Source: Brevundimonas aurantiaca (lineage in GTDB: Bacteria > Pseudomonadota > Alphaproteobacteria > Caulobacterales > Caulobacteraceae). Taken from it: a stretch of DNA of 64,000 bases. The stretch is taken from the NCBI RefSeq assembly GCF_014199955.1, contig NZ_JACHOQ010000003.1, positions 124,001-188,000 of the forward strand, in the 5' to 3' direction. Under the pieces are notes generated by a model. That model made no database searches. It was not told the origin of the DNA and saw only the letters and a list, made by a program, of their open reading frames with translations. Shown piece after piece: positions 8,504 to 19,057 of this stretch. The position numbers and the translations under genes were made by a program. How positions within the stretch are numbered: position 1 is the first letter of the stretch; each line of letters opens with the position of its first letter.

Positions 8504-9181
8504 ATGCGATGGGCCCTGCCCCTGGCGGTTTTGATCGGCCTTGTCGCCGCCCTTCTGACTTGGACCCGCCTCGGTCCGGCCGCGCCGCCGGCGACCGAGG
8601 CCCCGATCGTGATCTATTTGCTGGACAACGGCTTTCATTCCGATCTGGCCCTGCCCCGCGCCGCGCTTGAACGGCGAGGCGGCGCCCTGGGACGGGCGGT
8701 TGAGACCCTGGCGCCGGGTGACTGGATTCTGGTCGGCTGGGGCGACGCCCGATTCTATGTCGATCAGAGCCCGATTCCGGATCGGCTGCCCGACGGCGCG
8801 CGCGCCTTCTTCCGGCCCGGCAATCCGTCCGTCGTCATGCTGGATCCCGAATCAGGCGACCCGCGCGCGCGACACGCCCCCGATCGGCGGGCCGCCCTTC
8901 ATCTGACGCCCGTCGCCTTCGACCGGATGGCGGATCGGATCGAGGCGTCGCTGGACCTGTCGAGCGGCGCGCCCCGCGTCGCCGCCGCCCGCCCCGGCGA
9001 CCACGCCCGCTTCTTCGCCAGTCGTGAGACCTTTTCCATCCTGCACCTTTGCAACCACTGGACGGCCGGCGTCCTGAACGCCGGCGGCGTGACGATCCGC
9101 CCCGCGCGGTCGATCTTTTCCAGCGAGGTGATGCGGTCCGTCCGGGCCGCAGAACTGGACACGGCGGTCCCACACGCCTAG
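8504..9181 (+). CDS. DUF2459 (TIGR02117) family membrane-anchored protein
   Basis: This 225-residue protein has an N-terminal membrane anchor or signal (WALPLAVLIGLVAALLTW) and then the pattern I associate with DUF2459: VIYLLDNGFHSDLALP, GDWILVGWGDARFYV, and near the end ILHLCNHWTAGVLNAGG. The conserved His, Cys and Asn are suggestive of a papain-like or cysteine-hydrolase fold, but no activity is known to me. The GGAG at 8491-8494 is nine bases before the ATG at 8504; the ATG at 8495 would overlap it. A small inverted repeat (GATCGCC and GGCGATC, 8459-8478) lies just upstream. Confidence 0.75.
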   Translation: MRWALPLAVLIGLVAALLTWTRLGPAAPPATEAPIVIYLLDNGFHSDLALPRAALERRGGALGRAVETLAPGDWILVGWGDARFYVDQSPIPDRLPDGARAFFRPGNPSVVMLDPESGDPRARHAPDRRAALHLTPVAFDRMADRIEASLDLSSGAPRVAAARPGDHARFFASRETFSILHLCNHWTAGVLNAGGVTIRPARSIFSSEVMRSVRAAELDTAVPHA

Positions 9182-9246
9182 ACCGCCCGCCTTTCGCTTA
9201 TCCGGCCGGGTCCGAACCCCGGCGGGCGATGAAGAAGGAGCGGCCG

Positions 9247-9696
9247 ATGGCCCGTAAGCAACACACCCGAAATTCATCCGGCCTTGCCGGTCCCAGCCAG
9301 CGCCAGCTGCGCGCCGGCGAACTGATCCGCCACGCCCTGGTCGACATCCTGCGCGAGGAGGACATCCACGACGAGGCCCTGGCCGGGGTCTCGGTCACCG
9401 TGACCGAGGTCCGCCTGTCGCCGGACCTGAAGCACGCCACCTGTTTCGTCGAACCCCTGGGCGCCGGTGTCGAGACCGCTCCGGTCGCCGGCCATGAGAG
9501 CGAGATCATCAAGGCGCTGAACCTCCACGCCAAATTCCTGCGCGGCCAGCTGGGCCGCCGGCTGGACATGAAGTTTACTCCCGACCTGAAGTTCCGCCAC
9601 GACGAGAGCTTCGACGCCGCCAGCCACATTGACCGTCTGTTCGACGACCCCCGCGTCCGCGCCGACCTGGAACGCCGCGACGAGGTTGAAGACTGA
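9247..9696 (+). CDS. rbfA: Ribosome-binding factor A
   Basis: This 149-residue KH-like protein binds 30S subunits late in assembly and helps 16S rRNA 5'-end maturation. Family features are GELIRHALVDILREEDIHD, VTVTEVRLSPDLKHATCFV and the terminal LKFRHDESFDAASHIDRLF. The start at 9247 is chosen because AAGGAG lies six bases upstream. It heads the rbfA-truB-rpsO-pnp run; the usual upstream nusA-infB genes are not adjacent here. Confidence 0.95.
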   Translation: MARKQHTRNSSGLAGPSQRQLRAGELIRHALVDILREEDIHDEALAGVSVTVTEVRLSPDLKHATCFVEPLGAGVETAPVAGHESEIIKALNLHAKFLRGQLGRRLDMKFTPDLKFRHDESFDAASHIDRLFDDPRVRADLERRDEVED

Positions 9697-9704
9697 TGCC
9701 GGCG

Positions 9705-9826
9705 ATCCTCCCCCATTGGGGGAGGGGGACCGCGAAGCGGTGGAGGGGGCTCACCCCAGACACCACGCGCGGATCAGCCCCCTCCACCCCGCTGCGCGCG
9801 GTCCCCCTCCCCCGACGGGGGAGGAT
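9705..9826. repeat. Palindromic GC-rich repeat element between rbfA and truB
   Basis: This 122-base element has perfect 10-bp ends (ATCCTCCCCC at 9705-9714, GGGGGAGGAT at 9817-9826) and internal arms that pair with gaps (GGTGGAGGGGGCT against AGCCCCCTCCACC). It fills nearly the whole rbfA-truB gap. Its right end contains the GGAGGA that serves as the truB ribosome binding site. Related sequence occurs inside the E2 gene at 32625-32739 and 33033-33162. Confidence 0.85.
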
Positions 9827-9830
9827 TTAG

Positions 9831-10760
9831 ATGGCCCGCAAGAAGAAGGGCGACGTCGTTGACGGCTGGGTCTGCCTGGACAAGCCGTTCGAGATGGGTT
9901 CGACCGAGGCGGTCAGCCGCATCCGCCGCCTGTTCAACGCCCAGAAGGCCGGTCACGCCGGGACGCTGGATCCCCTGGCCAGCGGCGTCCTGCCCATTGC
10001 CCTGGGCGAGGCGACCAAGACCGTGCCGATGATGATGGAGGCGAAGAAGGTCTATCGCTTCACGATCAATTGGGGCGTCTCGACCGACAGCGTGGACCGG
10101 GAGGGCGAGATCATCGCCCGCTCCGACGTGCGCCCGCCCCTCGACCAGGTGAAGGCCGCCTTGCCGGCCTTCGTCGGCGAGATCGACCAGACCCCGCCGC
10201 GTTTCTCGGCCATCAAGGTGGACGGCGCCCGCGCCTATGATCTGGCCCGCGACGGGGTGGATTTCGAACTGCCGTCCCGGCGGGTGGTCATCCATTCGGC
10301 CGAGGCGACGGCCGCGCCGGACGCCGATCATGTCGAGATCCGCATCCTGACGGGCAAGGGCGTCTATGTCCGTTCGCTGGCGCGCGACCTGGCCTTGGCC
10401 CTGGGCGCGGAGGGTCATGTGTCAGCCCTGCGGCGCGAGCGGGTCGGGCCCTTCAGCACGGAAAACGCCGTCACTCTGGATTCTCTGGAGGAAATGGTGC
10501 ATAGGGGCGCCGCCTCGGAAGGCTTGCTTCCCGTCGCGACCGCTCTGGACGACATCCCGGATCTGGCCGTGACGGAACAGGACGCCTTCTCGCTTCGGCA
10601 GGGACGACCGATCGTTCTGCTCCCCCGTCAGGTGGAAACCCTCAAGACCCGTCTGTCAGACGGCTCGCGAACGGTTTCAGCCTTCCAGGGCCAGACCCTC
10701 GTCGCCCTCTGTCAGTTGCGGGCCGGCCGGTTAGAACCCGACCGCGTTTTCAACCTCTAG
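9831..10760 (+). CDS. truB: tRNA pseudouridine(55) synthase TruB
   Basis: This 309-residue enzyme makes pseudouridine 55 in the T-loop of elongator tRNAs. The catalytic aspartate is in [15 protein letters not shown] (about residues 42-56); [17 protein letters not shown] and [17 protein letters not shown] are typical of the family. A C-terminal PUA-like part follows. The ribosome binding site GGAGGA at 9820-9825 lies within the end of the palindromic repeat before it. rpsO follows after 80 bases. Confidence 0.95.
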   Translation: MARKKKGDVVDGWVCLDKPFEMGSTEAVSRIRRLFNAQKAGHAGTLDPLASGVLPIALGEATKTVPMMMEAKKVYRFTINWGVSTDSVDREGEIIARSDVRPPLDQVKAALPAFVGEIDQTPPRFSAIKVDGARAYDLARDGVDFELPSRRVVIHSAEATAAPDADHVEIRILTGKGVYVRSLARDLALALGAEGHVSALRRERVGPFSTENAVTLDSLEEMVHRGAASEGLLPVATALDDIPDLAVTEQDAFSLRQGRPIVLLPRQVETLKTRLSDGSRTVSAFQGQTLVALCQLRAGRLEPDRVFNL

Positions 10761-10840
10761 GCCCGGGCCATTCGGCAAGGGCCGAGACCCCACGGCCTCA
10801 ACCAGCGCGAAGCGCGATAGGCCAGGAAAGGACTCCTTCG

Positions 10841-11110
10841 ATGTCGATCACTGCTGAACGCAAGAACGAAATCATCGCCGACAACGCCCGCACCGCCGGC
10901 GACACCGGCTCGGCCGAGGTTCAGGTCGCGATCCTGTCGGAGCGCATCGCCAACCTCACCGAACACTTCAAGACGCACAAGAAGGACAACCACTCTCGCC
11001 GTGGCCTTCTGAAGATGGTGTCGCAACGCCGCCGTCTGCTCGACCACCTGAACAAGGTCGACACCGGGCGCTATCAGGCGCTCATCGCCAAGCTGGGCCT
11101 GCGTCGCTAA
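10841..11110 (+). CDS. rpsO: 30S ribosomal protein S15
   Basis: This 89-residue protein matches S15 end to end ([36 protein letters not shown], the C-terminal IAKLGLRR). It binds the 16S rRNA three-way junction early in 30S assembly. AAAGGA lies upstream of the ATG. It sits in the conserved truB-rpsO-pnp order. Confidence 0.97.
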   Translation: MSITAERKNEIIADNARTAGDTGSAEVQVAILSERIANLTEHFKTHKKDNHSRRGLLKMVSQRRRLLDHLNKVDTGRYQALIAKLGLRR

Positions 11111-11138
11111 GGGCGCGGATCCGTGTAAGACTGCATTT

Positions 11139-11168
11139 CGAGGCGCGGGCGGTCACGTCCGCGCCTCG
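11139..11168 (+). other. Hairpin between rpsO and pnp
   Basis: CGAGGCGCGG (11139-11148) and CCGCGCCTCG (11159-11168) form a perfect 10-bp stem with a 10-base loop, followed by only a short T-rich TTGT. In E. coli the rpsO-pnp leader holds a terminator/attenuator and an RNase III hairpin through which PNPase regulates itself; this position fits such a role, but the function here is inferred. The rest of the 245-base rpsO-pnp gap shows no gene. Confidence 0.6.
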
Positions 11169-11355
11169 TTGTGCAACTAGAGACCACCTGAGCGCCGCAG
11201 GACTTTAACGGCGCAGACGCGAGGGCCGAGCCGGTCCTCAACCGGGTCTCCGCGATGGCGCGGCGGCCTTTGGATCGAAGGACTGAACGCCGACGCATCC
11301 GCCCAATGATGGGACCCCGCACGGAATACGCCGTCCGGGATACGAAAGACGAAAT

Positions 11356-13578
11356 ATGTTCGATATCAAACGCAAGACGATCGAGTGGGCCGGACGCCCG
11401 CTGACTCTGGAGACGGGCCGCATCGCCCGCCAGGCCGACGGCGCCGTGCTGGCGACCTATGGCGAGACCGTGGTCCTGGCGACCGTCGTCTACGGCCGCT
11501 CGCCCAAGCCGGGCCTGGACTTCTTCCCCCTGACCGTCAACTACCAGGAAAAGACCTTCGCCGCCGGCAAGATCCCGGGCGGCTACTTCAAGCGTGAAGG
11601 CCGGCCGACCGAGAAGGAGACCCTAGTCTCCCGCCTGATCGACCGCCCGATCCGCCCCCTGTTCGTCAAGGGCTTCAAGAACGAGACCCAGGTCGTCGTC
11701 ACCGTGCTGCAGCACGATCTGGAGAATGACCCGGACGTTCTGGGCATGGTCGCCGCCTCAGCCGCCCTGACCATTTCCGGCGTGCCCTTCATGGGTCCGA
11801 TCGGCGCCGCCCGCGTCGGCTTCATCGACGGCGAGCTGGTGTTGAACCCGACCGTGGACCAGATGGAAGGCTCCGAGCTGGACCTGGTGGTCGCCGGCAC
11901 CCAGGACGCCCTGATGATGGTGGAATCCGAAGCCAAGGAGCTGTCGGAAGAGACCATGCTGAAGGCGCTGATGTTCGCCCACGCCGGCATGCAGCCGGTG
12001 ATCGACGCCATCATCGACCTGGCCGAACACGCCGCCAAGGAGCCGTTCGACTTCCAGGCCGAAGACCATTCCGACGTCGTCGCCTCGATCAAGTCGTTGG
12101 TCGGCGATGAGATCAAGGCCGCCTACGCCCATCCGGGCAAGTACGACCGCCGTTCCGGCGTCGACGCCGCCAAGAAGAAGGCGGCGGAAGCCCTGGTGAA
12201 GACCGACGACAAGCCCGAGGGCGTCGACAGCTCCAAATTCTCGGCCGCCTTCAAGGAGTGCGAAGCCGAGGTCCTGCGTCGCGACATCATCGAGAACGCC
12301 CACCGCGTCGACGGCCGCGCCCTGGACAAGGTCCGCGCCATCGTATCGGAAGTCGGCGTCTTGCCGCGCACCCACGGTTCGGCCCTGTTCACCCGCGGCG
12401 AAACCCAGGCCCTGGTCGTCGCCACCCTGGGCACCGGCGAGGACGAACAGTACATCGACAGCCTGCAGGGCACCTATAAGGAGTCCTTCCTGCTGCACTA
12501 CAACTTCCCCCCCTATTCGGTGGGTGAAGCCGGCCGCATGGGTTCGCCCGGCCGTCGCGAAATCGGTCACGGCAAGCTGGCCTGGCGCGCCATCCGTCCG
12601 ATGCTGCCGAAGAAGGAAGACTTCCCCTACACCATCCGCCTGGTCTCCGAGATCACCGAGTCGAACGGCTCGTCCTCGATGGCCACGGTCTGCGGTTCGT
12701 CCCTGGCCCTGATGGACGCCGGCGTGCCGCTGGTCCGTCCGGTCTCGGGCATCGCCATGGGCCTGATCCTGGAGCCGTCGGGCGAGTTCGCCATCCTGTC
12801 GGACATCCTGGGCGACGAAGACCACCTGGGCGACATGGACTTCAAGGTCGCCGGCACCTCGGAAGGCATCACCTCGCTGCAGATGGACATCAAGGTCCCC
12901 GGCATCACCGAGGAGATCATGAAACAGGCCCTGACCCAGGCCTCGGCCGGCCGCCTGCACATCCTCGACGAGATGTCCAAGGCCATGGACGCCCCGCGCG
13001 CCTCCCTGGGCGAGCACGCGCCCAAGATCGAGACGATCAAGATCGCGGTCGACAAGATCCGTGAAGTGATCGGTTCGGGCGGCAAGGTGATCCGCGAGAT
13101 CGTCGAGAAGACCGGCGCCAAGGTCGACATCGGCGACGACGGCACGATCAAGATCGCCGCCAATGACCAGGAGAAGATCGACGCCGCCAAGGCCTGGATC
13201 CAGTCCATCGCCTCGGAACCGGAAGTGGGCGCCATCTACTCCGGCAAGGTGGTCAAGGTCGTCGACTTCGGCGCCTTCGTGAACTTCTTCGGCGCGAAGG
13301 ACGGCCTGGTCCACGTGTCCCAGATCGCTCTGGAACGCGTCGCCAACCCGGCCGACGTCCTGTCGGAAGGCCAGGAGGTCAAGGTCAAGTTCCTGGGCTT
13401 CGACGACCGCGGCAAGACCAAGCTGTCGATGAAGGTCGTGGACCAGACCACCGGCGAAGACATCACCGACAAGATCAACGCCGAACGCGCCGAACGCGGG
13501 GAGGAGCCGCTGTCGGAAGACACCGGCGGCCGTCCCAAGCGCGAAGGCGGCGATCGCGGCCGTCGCCGTCGCGACTGA
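11356..13578 (+). CDS. pnp: Polyribonucleotide nucleotidyltransferase (PNPase)
   Basis: This 740-residue phosphorolytic 3'-5' exoribonuclease has two RNase-PH-like cores (the first with [11 protein letters not shown] and [20 protein letters not shown]; the second with [16 protein letters not shown] and [18 protein letters not shown]), a KH domain ([18 protein letters not shown], about 575-592) and an S1 domain ([15 protein letters not shown], about 634-648). A basic tail (GDRGRRRRD) follows, making it slightly longer than the E. coli enzyme. The ribosome binding site before ATG 11356 is weak, consistent with leader-controlled translation. A strong terminator follows the stop. Confidence 0.97.
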   Translation: MFDIKRKTIEWAGRPLTLETGRIARQADGAVLATYGETVVLATVVYGRSPKPGLDFFPLTVNYQEKTFAAGKIPGGYFKREGRPTEKETLVSRLIDRPIRPLFVKGFKNETQVVVTVLQHDLENDPDVLGMVAASAALTISGVPFMGPIGAARVGFIDGELVLNPTVDQMEGSELDLVVAGTQDALMMVESEAKELSEETMLKALMFAHAGMQPVIDAIIDLAEHAAKEPFDFQAEDHSDVVASIKSLVGDEIKAAYAHPGKYDRRSGVDAAKKKAAEALVKTDDKPEGVDSSKFSAAFKECEAEVLRRDIIENAHRVDGRALDKVRAIVSEVGVLPRTHGSALFTRGETQALVVATLGTGEDEQYIDSLQGTYKESFLLHYNFPPYSVGEAGRMGSPGRREIGHGKLAWRAIRPMLPKKEDFPYTIRLVSEITESNGSSSMATVCGSSLALMDAGVPLVRPVSGIAMGLILEPSGEFAILSDILGDEDHLGDMDFKVAGTSEGITSLQMDIKVPGITEEIMKQALTQASAGRLHILDEMSKAMDAPRASLGEHAPKIETIKIAVDKIREVIGSGGKVIREIVEKTGAKVDIGDDGTIKIAANDQEKIDAAKAWIQSIASEPEVGAIYSGKVVKVVDFGAFVNFFGAKDGLVHVSQIALERVANPADVLSEGQEVKVKFLGFDDRGKTKLSMKVVDQTTGEDITDKINAERAERGEEPLSEDTGGRPKREGGDRGRRRRD

Positions 13579-13603
13579 GCCTCGGCCTGAGGTTTGAATG
13601 ACG

Positions 13604-13634
13604 AAGGCCCCGCCGGCGACGGCGGGGCCTTTTT
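13604..13634 (+). terminator. Rho-independent terminator after pnp
   Basis: AAGGCCCCGCC and GGCGGGGCCTT form a perfect 11-bp stem with a six-base loop, followed by TTTTTC. It ends the rbfA-pnp run. The flanking As on the other side mean it could also stop the convergent lipoprotein transcript. Confidence 0.9.
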
Positions 13635-13647
13635 CATAACAGCCGTC

Positions 13648-14022
13648 TCAAGAGCGGCATTCGGCGGGCGGATCCTTGTCCCACAGCTTGCAGGACCGGT
13701 CGATCTCGCCCCGGATCAGGGCGCAGGGATTGTCGGCGTGGCAGGGCGGATGGGTGGCCGGGCTGACCTTGATGCAGCGCTCGACCAGACGCGCCGCCGC
13801 CGCCTCGCCGATATCCGCGCGGCATGCGGTCTGGGCTGCGAGGCCTCGTTCAGCGCCCGTATCGGGCTGATCCGAAGACGCCGGACCCGGAGCCGTCTCT
13901 GCTATGGTCTGCGCGCCCGAACCGGGGTCCGCAGCGGGCGCGGTCCTGTCCTCCCCGGACTGGCAGGCGGCGACCGCGAGGGCGGCCGACAGGGCGAAAC
14001 AGGCGGACAGGAAAGGGCGCAT
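13648..14022 (-). CDS. Cysteine-rich lipoprotein of unknown function
   Basis: This 124-residue protein has a lipoprotein signal peptide with lipobox VAAC (FLSACFALSAALAVAAC) followed by a low-complexity acidic/proline stretch and a short cysteine-rich C-terminal domain (TACRADIG, RCIKVS, PPCHADNPCALI, SCKLWDKD, AECRS). The pattern suggests a disulphide-rich envelope domain. The ATG at 14022 is preferred because GGAG lies six bases upstream and it starts the signal peptide directly; in-frame ATGs further upstream add nothing recognisable. It lies downstream of rph on the same strand. Confidence 0.65.
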   Translation of the reverse strand: MRPFLSACFALSAALAVAACQSGEDRTAPAADPGSGAQTIAETAPGPASSDQPDTGAERGLAAQTACRADIGEAAAARLVERCIKVSPATHPPCHADNPCALIRGEIDRSCKLWDKDPPAECRS

Positions 14023-14083
14023 CGACATCTCCGGGCTGAGGGTCATAGCCACGATGACCCGCCTGTTGAACGCACGAAACTCC

Positions 14084-14809
<726 letters not shown>

Positions 14810-14855
14810 GAGATGAGTCCTTGGAAGCTGGGGCGGCGGTGATTATCCTGAAAAC

Positions 14856-15968
14856 GTGAGCCTGTATGCCCCCAAAACCCCGCCGTTCGACGGCGGTCCG
14901 GCGACGGGCCAGTCTCTGGCGGGGCTGGCCGGCCTGGACGCGCGCGCGCGCGACATCTTCCGGCGCATTGTGGAGAGCTATCTGGAGACGGGCGAGCCGG
15001 TGGGGTCGCGGACCCTGTCGCTGGGCGGGATCGCCCTGTCGCCGGCCTCGATCCGCAATACGATGCAGGACCTGACCCTGGCGGGCCTTCTGGCCTCGCC
15101 CCACGCCTCGGCGGGGCGGATTCCCACCCATGCGGGTCTGCGCCTGTTTGTCGACGGCCTCTTGGAAATCGGCGACCTGACCAAGGAGGAGCGGCGCGAG
15201 ATCGACGCCCGCCTGGCCGGCCGGGGCCGCAATTTCGAGGCCGCCCTGGACGAGGCGTCCAATCTGCTGTCGGGCCTGGCGGGGGGCGCAGGCGTGGTCT
15301 CCAGCCCGGTGCGCGACGCCGGGGTCAAACATGTTGAGTTCGTGGCGCTTGGCGGCGATCAGGCCCTGGCGGTCATCGTCGCCGACGATGGCACGGTGGA
15401 GAATCGGATCATGAGCCTGGCGGCGGGGGTCACCCCCTCGACCCTGGCGGAGGCCTCCAACTTCCTGAACGCCCGACTGCGCGGCCGGCCCTTCGCCGAG
15501 GCCAAGCGGGAAATGACCCAGGAGCTGGAGATCGCCCGGCGCGAGCTGGACCAGGCCGCCGCCCGGCTGGTCGAGGACGGTCTGGCCGCCTGGTCCGGCG
15601 GGCCGGACCGCGAGCGGGCCCTGATCGTGCGGGGTCGGGCCAATCTGCTGCAGGACGGCGAAGGCCTGGCCGATCTGGAGCGGGTGCGGGTCCTGTTCGA
15701 CGACCTGGAGCAGAAGGAACAGCTGATCGGCCTGCTGGACGGTGTGGATGCGGCGCAGGGGGTGCGGATTTTCATCGGCGCTGAAACCCGTCTGTTTTCA
15801 CTTTCGGGTTCCGCCGTGATCGCGGCGCCCTATATGAGCGGCCGACAGCGGGTTCTGGGCGCCATAGGCGTCATAGGACCGGCGCGACTGAACTACGCCC
15901 GTGTCATTCCGTTGGTGGACTATACCGCCCGGGTGCTGGGCCGAATGCTGGACGGGAAAGAAACGTGA
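14856..15968 (+). CDS. hrcA: Heat-inducible transcriptional repressor HrcA
   Basis: This 370-residue repressor normally binds CIRCE elements at groESL and related heat-shock promoters. The N-terminal winged helix is recognisable ([59 protein letters not shown]), and the C-terminal part has [39 protein letters not shown]. The GTG at 14856 is the start that keeps the N-terminus near the usual position. grpE overlaps its end by four bases, so the two are translationally coupled. Confidence 0.95.
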   Translation: MSLYAPKTPPFDGGPATGQSLAGLAGLDARARDIFRRIVESYLETGEPVGSRTLSLGGIALSPASIRNTMQDLTLAGLLASPHASAGRIPTHAGLRLFVDGLLEIGDLTKEERREIDARLAGRGRNFEAALDEASNLLSGLAGGAGVVSSPVRDAGVKHVEFVALGGDQALAVIVADDGTVENRIMSLAAGVTPSTLAEASNFLNARLRGRPFAEAKREMTQELEIARRELDQAAARLVEDGLAAWSGGPDRERALIVRGRANLLQDGEGLADLERVRVLFDDLEQKEQLIGLLDGVDAAQGVRIFIGAETRLFSLSGSAVIAAPYMSGRQRVLGAIGVIGPARLNYARVIPLVDYTARVLGRMLDGKET

Positions 15969-16603
15969 GCGACAAACCCCAGAACGACGATTTCAACGAA
16001 CTGGACGCCGACATGGCCCAGGCCAACGCCGAACACGGGCTGGACGCCGATCCCTCGGACAATCTGGCGCCGCTGGACGCCGTGATCGCCGAGCGGGACG
16101 AGTGGAAGGACCGCGCCCTGCGCGTCGCCGCCGAGATGGAGAATCTGAAGCGCCGTTCAGAGGCCCAGCAGAACGACGCCCGCGCCTACGCCATCCAGCG
16201 CTTCGCCAAGGATCTGCTGGGCGTGGCCGACAATCTGGAGCGCGCCCTGATGGCTGCGCCCAAGGACGCCGAGGGCGCCACGGCCGGTCTGGTGACGGGT
16301 CTGGAAATGACGCAGAAGGCCCTGCTGCAGGCGTTCGAGACCAACGGTCTGAAGCGGGTCGCGCCCGAGGCCGGCGAGGCCTTCAACCCCCATCTGCACC
16401 AGGCCATGATTGAACAGCCGTCGGACACGGTGCCGGGCGGAGCCGTGGTCCAGACCATGCAGTCCGGTTTCGAACTGTTCGGCCGCACGATCCGCCCGGC
16501 CATGGTGGTGGTGGCCGCCAAGGGATCGGGCGCCCAGCCGTCAAACCCCTATGGCGGCGGCGGCGGCGAACCCCAGACTCACGCCTTCGACGGCAAGGCT
16601 TGA
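15965..16603 (+). CDS. grpE: Nucleotide exchange factor GrpE
   Basis: This 212-residue DnaK co-chaperone has an acidic N-terminal tail, a long helical stretch ([33 protein letters not shown]) and the C-terminal beta domain ([37 protein letters not shown]). It starts with GTG inside the hrcA stop (GTGA overlap). A glycine-rich tail precedes the stop. A long imperfect hairpin follows. Confidence 0.96.
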   Translation: MSDKPQNDDFNELDADMAQANAEHGLDADPSDNLAPLDAVIAERDEWKDRALRVAAEMENLKRRSEAQQNDARAYAIQRFAKDLLGVADNLERALMAAPKDAEGATAGLVTGLEMTQKALLQAFETNGLKRVAPEAGEAFNPHLHQAMIEQPSDTVPGGAVVQTMQSGFELFGRTIRPAMVVVAAKGSGAQPSNPYGGGGGEPQTHAFDGKA

Positions 16604-16616
16604 TCACCGCCCTCCT

Positions 16617-16734
16617 CTGAGGGGGTTTGTGCTAGTGAATAGTGCTGGTGAGCGGCAGGTGAGCGAGGCGTTCGGCACGATGTTCGAGGCCGCACAATTC
16701 TCGCTCACCTTCACCAGCGCCGACACCCCCTCAG
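16617..16734. repeat. Long imperfect inverted repeat between convergent grpE and S8 peptidase genes
   Basis: The outer arms CTGAGGGGGT (16617-16626) and ACACCCCCTCAG, the middle GCTGGTGA against TCACCAGC, and the inner AGGTGAGCGAG against CTCGCTCACCT pair in order, with a 15-20-base insertion in the left arm. The right arm overlaps the last codon and stop of the peptidase gene. It may serve as a two-way terminator, or be a decayed mobile repeat. Confidence 0.65.
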
Positions 16735-19004
16735 AACCGGCGTCGCCAGCCCCCGATCAGGGCGAACTCGGGCGCGGCGTCGGCGGTGTGGCGCGGCTCG
16801 CGGCTGGCCACGGCTTGCAGCGACAGGCTGGAGCCGTCCCTCAGACTGCGTTCGCCGCCCAGGATGAAGTCGATCTGACGCCCGCTGGGCGCGGCCGAGA
16901 AGCGGCGCCGCGAATAGGTCAGGGGGTCGAAATAATCGACCGGCACGTCCGCCAGCCAGGCCGAAAAGGTTCCCCGCTCCATCCGGAGCGGCTGTGAGAC
17001 GGTGAAGCTGATCCGATCGCACAGGGCGGTGCAACCCGTCAGCAGGGCCAGCCGCCAGTTGGAGCTGATCGCCGCCCCGTCCGTCGACAGGAAACGGCCT
17101 TCGGTCTCGGTGGCGCCCACGCCGACCTCGCCGAGCAGGGCCAGACCCGGTCGCAGGGCCCAGTCCCCGCCGACCGCATAGAAGCGGGTCCGCGACGGCA
17201 GGGCGAAGTCCGAACCGCCCGGGATGAAGGCCCCCAAGGGCCCCAGCCGTTCGTCCAGGGCGCCCAGGCTCAGCGACAGGCCGCCGTCGGCGCCGCGCCA
17301 GGCCAGGGTGGCGCGGCTGTAGGTCGAGGCCGCTTCCTCGACCCGACGCAGCGGCATGCGACGGTCCCCCCCGCCGCTCTCGGCCGCCAGGGTGAAGGCG
17401 CCGAGCCGAACCTGACCGCGCGCCGCATGATCGGCCTGGGCCAGGGCGGCGAAACCGTCGCCGGCCGCGCCCTTGAACGGAGAGACGGCGCCGCCGCGAC
17501 CTTGCCAGGTGGCGAAGTTCAGGCGGCCGATCTCCAGATCCAGCAGGGCCTCCTGGCGGGGTTCGTCGCCCAGCCAGGGCGCGTCGGTCAGGTCGCGGCG
17601 GGCCGTCACCGCCTCGACCGGTTCGTCAAGCTGGGCCGCCGTCAGGCTCAGCCGCCCGCCGCGGGGCAGGCTGAGGCTGGTCGTGGCGGTGCGGCTGGGT
17701 TCGAACGGCGCAGCCTGGTACGAACGGCTGGGCGCCGTCGGATAGGCGCCGCCCAGCTGGACCGCGAACATTCGATCATAGCCGTCGAACAGCACGGTCT
17801 CGAGCGCCGTCTGGCGTGCAAAGGCGTCGCCGAAGGCCGAGCCGACAAAACTGCCGGGCTCCGTCGCGGCGACCAGGGTCGCGCCGTCCGCCAGGGGCAC
17901 AGAAGTGGTCCCCGCCGGCTGGAAGGCGCGCGCCAGGTCCAGAAGACCGCGGCCATAGACGACGTCGGTCCCGGCGTCCCCGGCGTCCCGCGCAGTCTCT
18001 ATCAGCAGGGACAGGGCTTGGCGGCCGGTCAGATTGGGAAAGGCGTCCATCAACAGGGCCAGGGCGCCGGCGACGTGCGGGGCCGAGAAGGACGTGCCGC
18101 TGACCCGCCAGCAGCTGGTCGTATCGCAGCCTGTGACGATCGCCTCGCCCGGCGCCGAGATATAGCCCGCCGCCGCCACCCCGGCCCTGTTCGAAAAGCT
18201 GGACATGGCGTTGGAGGCGTTGTGCGATCCCACCGCGATCACGGCCCCGGCGAAGCGCGGATCGACGGCGTAGCGCGCCGGCCAGCCGGGATTGGCCTCG
18301 CCGTCATTGCCGGAGGAGGCGACGATCACCGCCCCCGAATTGACCGCCCGGAGCAGCGCGGCCTCAAAGGCCGAACCCAGACGGTCGTCGCCGCCCAGGG
18401 ACATGTTGATGATCTTGACCCCATTGGCCACGGCGTAGTCCAGGGCCCGGACCAGGTCCGAACTGCTGAAACAGACGTCGGTGTTCTTCTCCTCGCAGTC
18501 GGAGATGTCGGTGCGGATCGACAAGATCGTGGATTCGTAGGCGACGCCGATCGTGCCCTGGCCGTTGAAGTTGGAGGCGATCACCCCGGAGACCCGTGTC
18601 CCGTGGCTGCTGTCGGCGACATAGGGCGCATTACGGCCGGGAACCACGTCGGTCGAGGCGGCGGAAATCCGCCCCACCAAATCCGCCGTGTCTCGGCTGA
18701 CGCCGGAATCGACCACGGCGACCGTCACACCGCTCCCGGTGGCGCCCGCCCGCCACGCCGCCTCAGCCTTCACATTGGCCACGCCATAGTTGCGCTCATA
18801 TTCGGCGGACGTGGTGGACGGCGGCGCAGGGGGAGGTGGCGGCGGTGGAGGCGGGGGAGGGGGAGGAGGAGGAGGAGGGGGAATCACCGGCGTGACCGAA
18901 CCGGAACCGCCTCCTCCGCCGCCACCCCCGCCGCAGGCCGCCAGCGGCAGGGCCAGAAGACCGACGCTCAGCAGAATCGCCCGCTTCAACTGTTTTCCGA
19001 CCAC
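16731..19004 (-). CDS. Subtilisin-like (S8) serine peptidase, lipoprotein with autotransporter-like C-terminus
   Basis: This 757-residue protein begins with a lipoprotein signal (LLALPLAAC), then runs of nine glycines and eighteen prolines, then an S8 domain: catalytic Asp in VAVVDSGVS (about 96), His in SSHGTRVSG (about 133) and Ser in SGTSFSAPHVAG (about 300). After residue 390 the sequence becomes beta-rich and ends in GGWRRRF, resembling a translocator barrel with a terminal aromatic residue. A surface-displayed or self-released protease is the likely product. I chose GTG at 19004 because GGAGG lies six bases before it; the frame extends 14 codons further up. The combination of lipobox, spacer and barrel is unusual. 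Confidence 0.85.
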   Translation of the reverse strand: MVGKQLKRAILLSVGLLALPLAACGGGGGGGGGSGSVTPVIPPPPPPPPPPPPPPPPPPAPPSTTSAEYERNYGVANVKAEAAWRAGATGSGVTVAVVDSGVSRDTADLVGRISAASTDVVPGRNAPYVADSSHGTRVSGVIASNFNGQGTIGVAYESTILSIRTDISDCEEKNTDVCFSSSDLVRALDYAVANGVKIINMSLGGDDRLGSAFEAALLRAVNSGAVIVASSGNDGEANPGWPARYAVDPRFAGAVIAVGSHNASNAMSSFSNRAGVAAAGYISAPGEAIVTGCDTTSCWRVSGTSFSAPHVAGALALLMDAFPNLTGRQALSLLIETARDAGDAGTDVVYGRGLLDLARAFQPAGTTSVPLADGATLVAATEPGSFVGSAFGDAFARQTALETVLFDGYDRMFAVQLGGAYPTAPSRSYQAAPFEPSRTATTSLSLPRGGRLSLTAAQLDEPVEAVTARRDLTDAPWLGDEPRQEALLDLEIGRLNFATWQGRGGAVSPFKGAAGDGFAALAQADHAARGQVRLGAFTLAAESGGGDRRMPLRRVEEAASTYSRATLAWRGADGGLSLSLGALDERLGPLGAFIPGGSDFALPSRTRFYAVGGDWALRPGLALLGEVGVGATETEGRFLSTDGAAISSNWRLALLTGCTALCDRISFTVSQPLRMERGTFSAWLADVPVDYFDPLTYSRRRFSAAPSGRQIDFILGGERSLRDGSSLSLQAVASREPRHTADAAPEFALIGGWRRRF

Positions 19005-19057
19005 GTCGTTCCTCCCGAGCCGCGCGGTCGGTCGCCGCGCCTTCACCCAGTAACCGC

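Noticed and set aside
14810..14855. CIRCE element between rph and hrcA
   Set aside because: I saw no 9-bp inverted repeat of the TTAGCACTC type in the 46-base gap.
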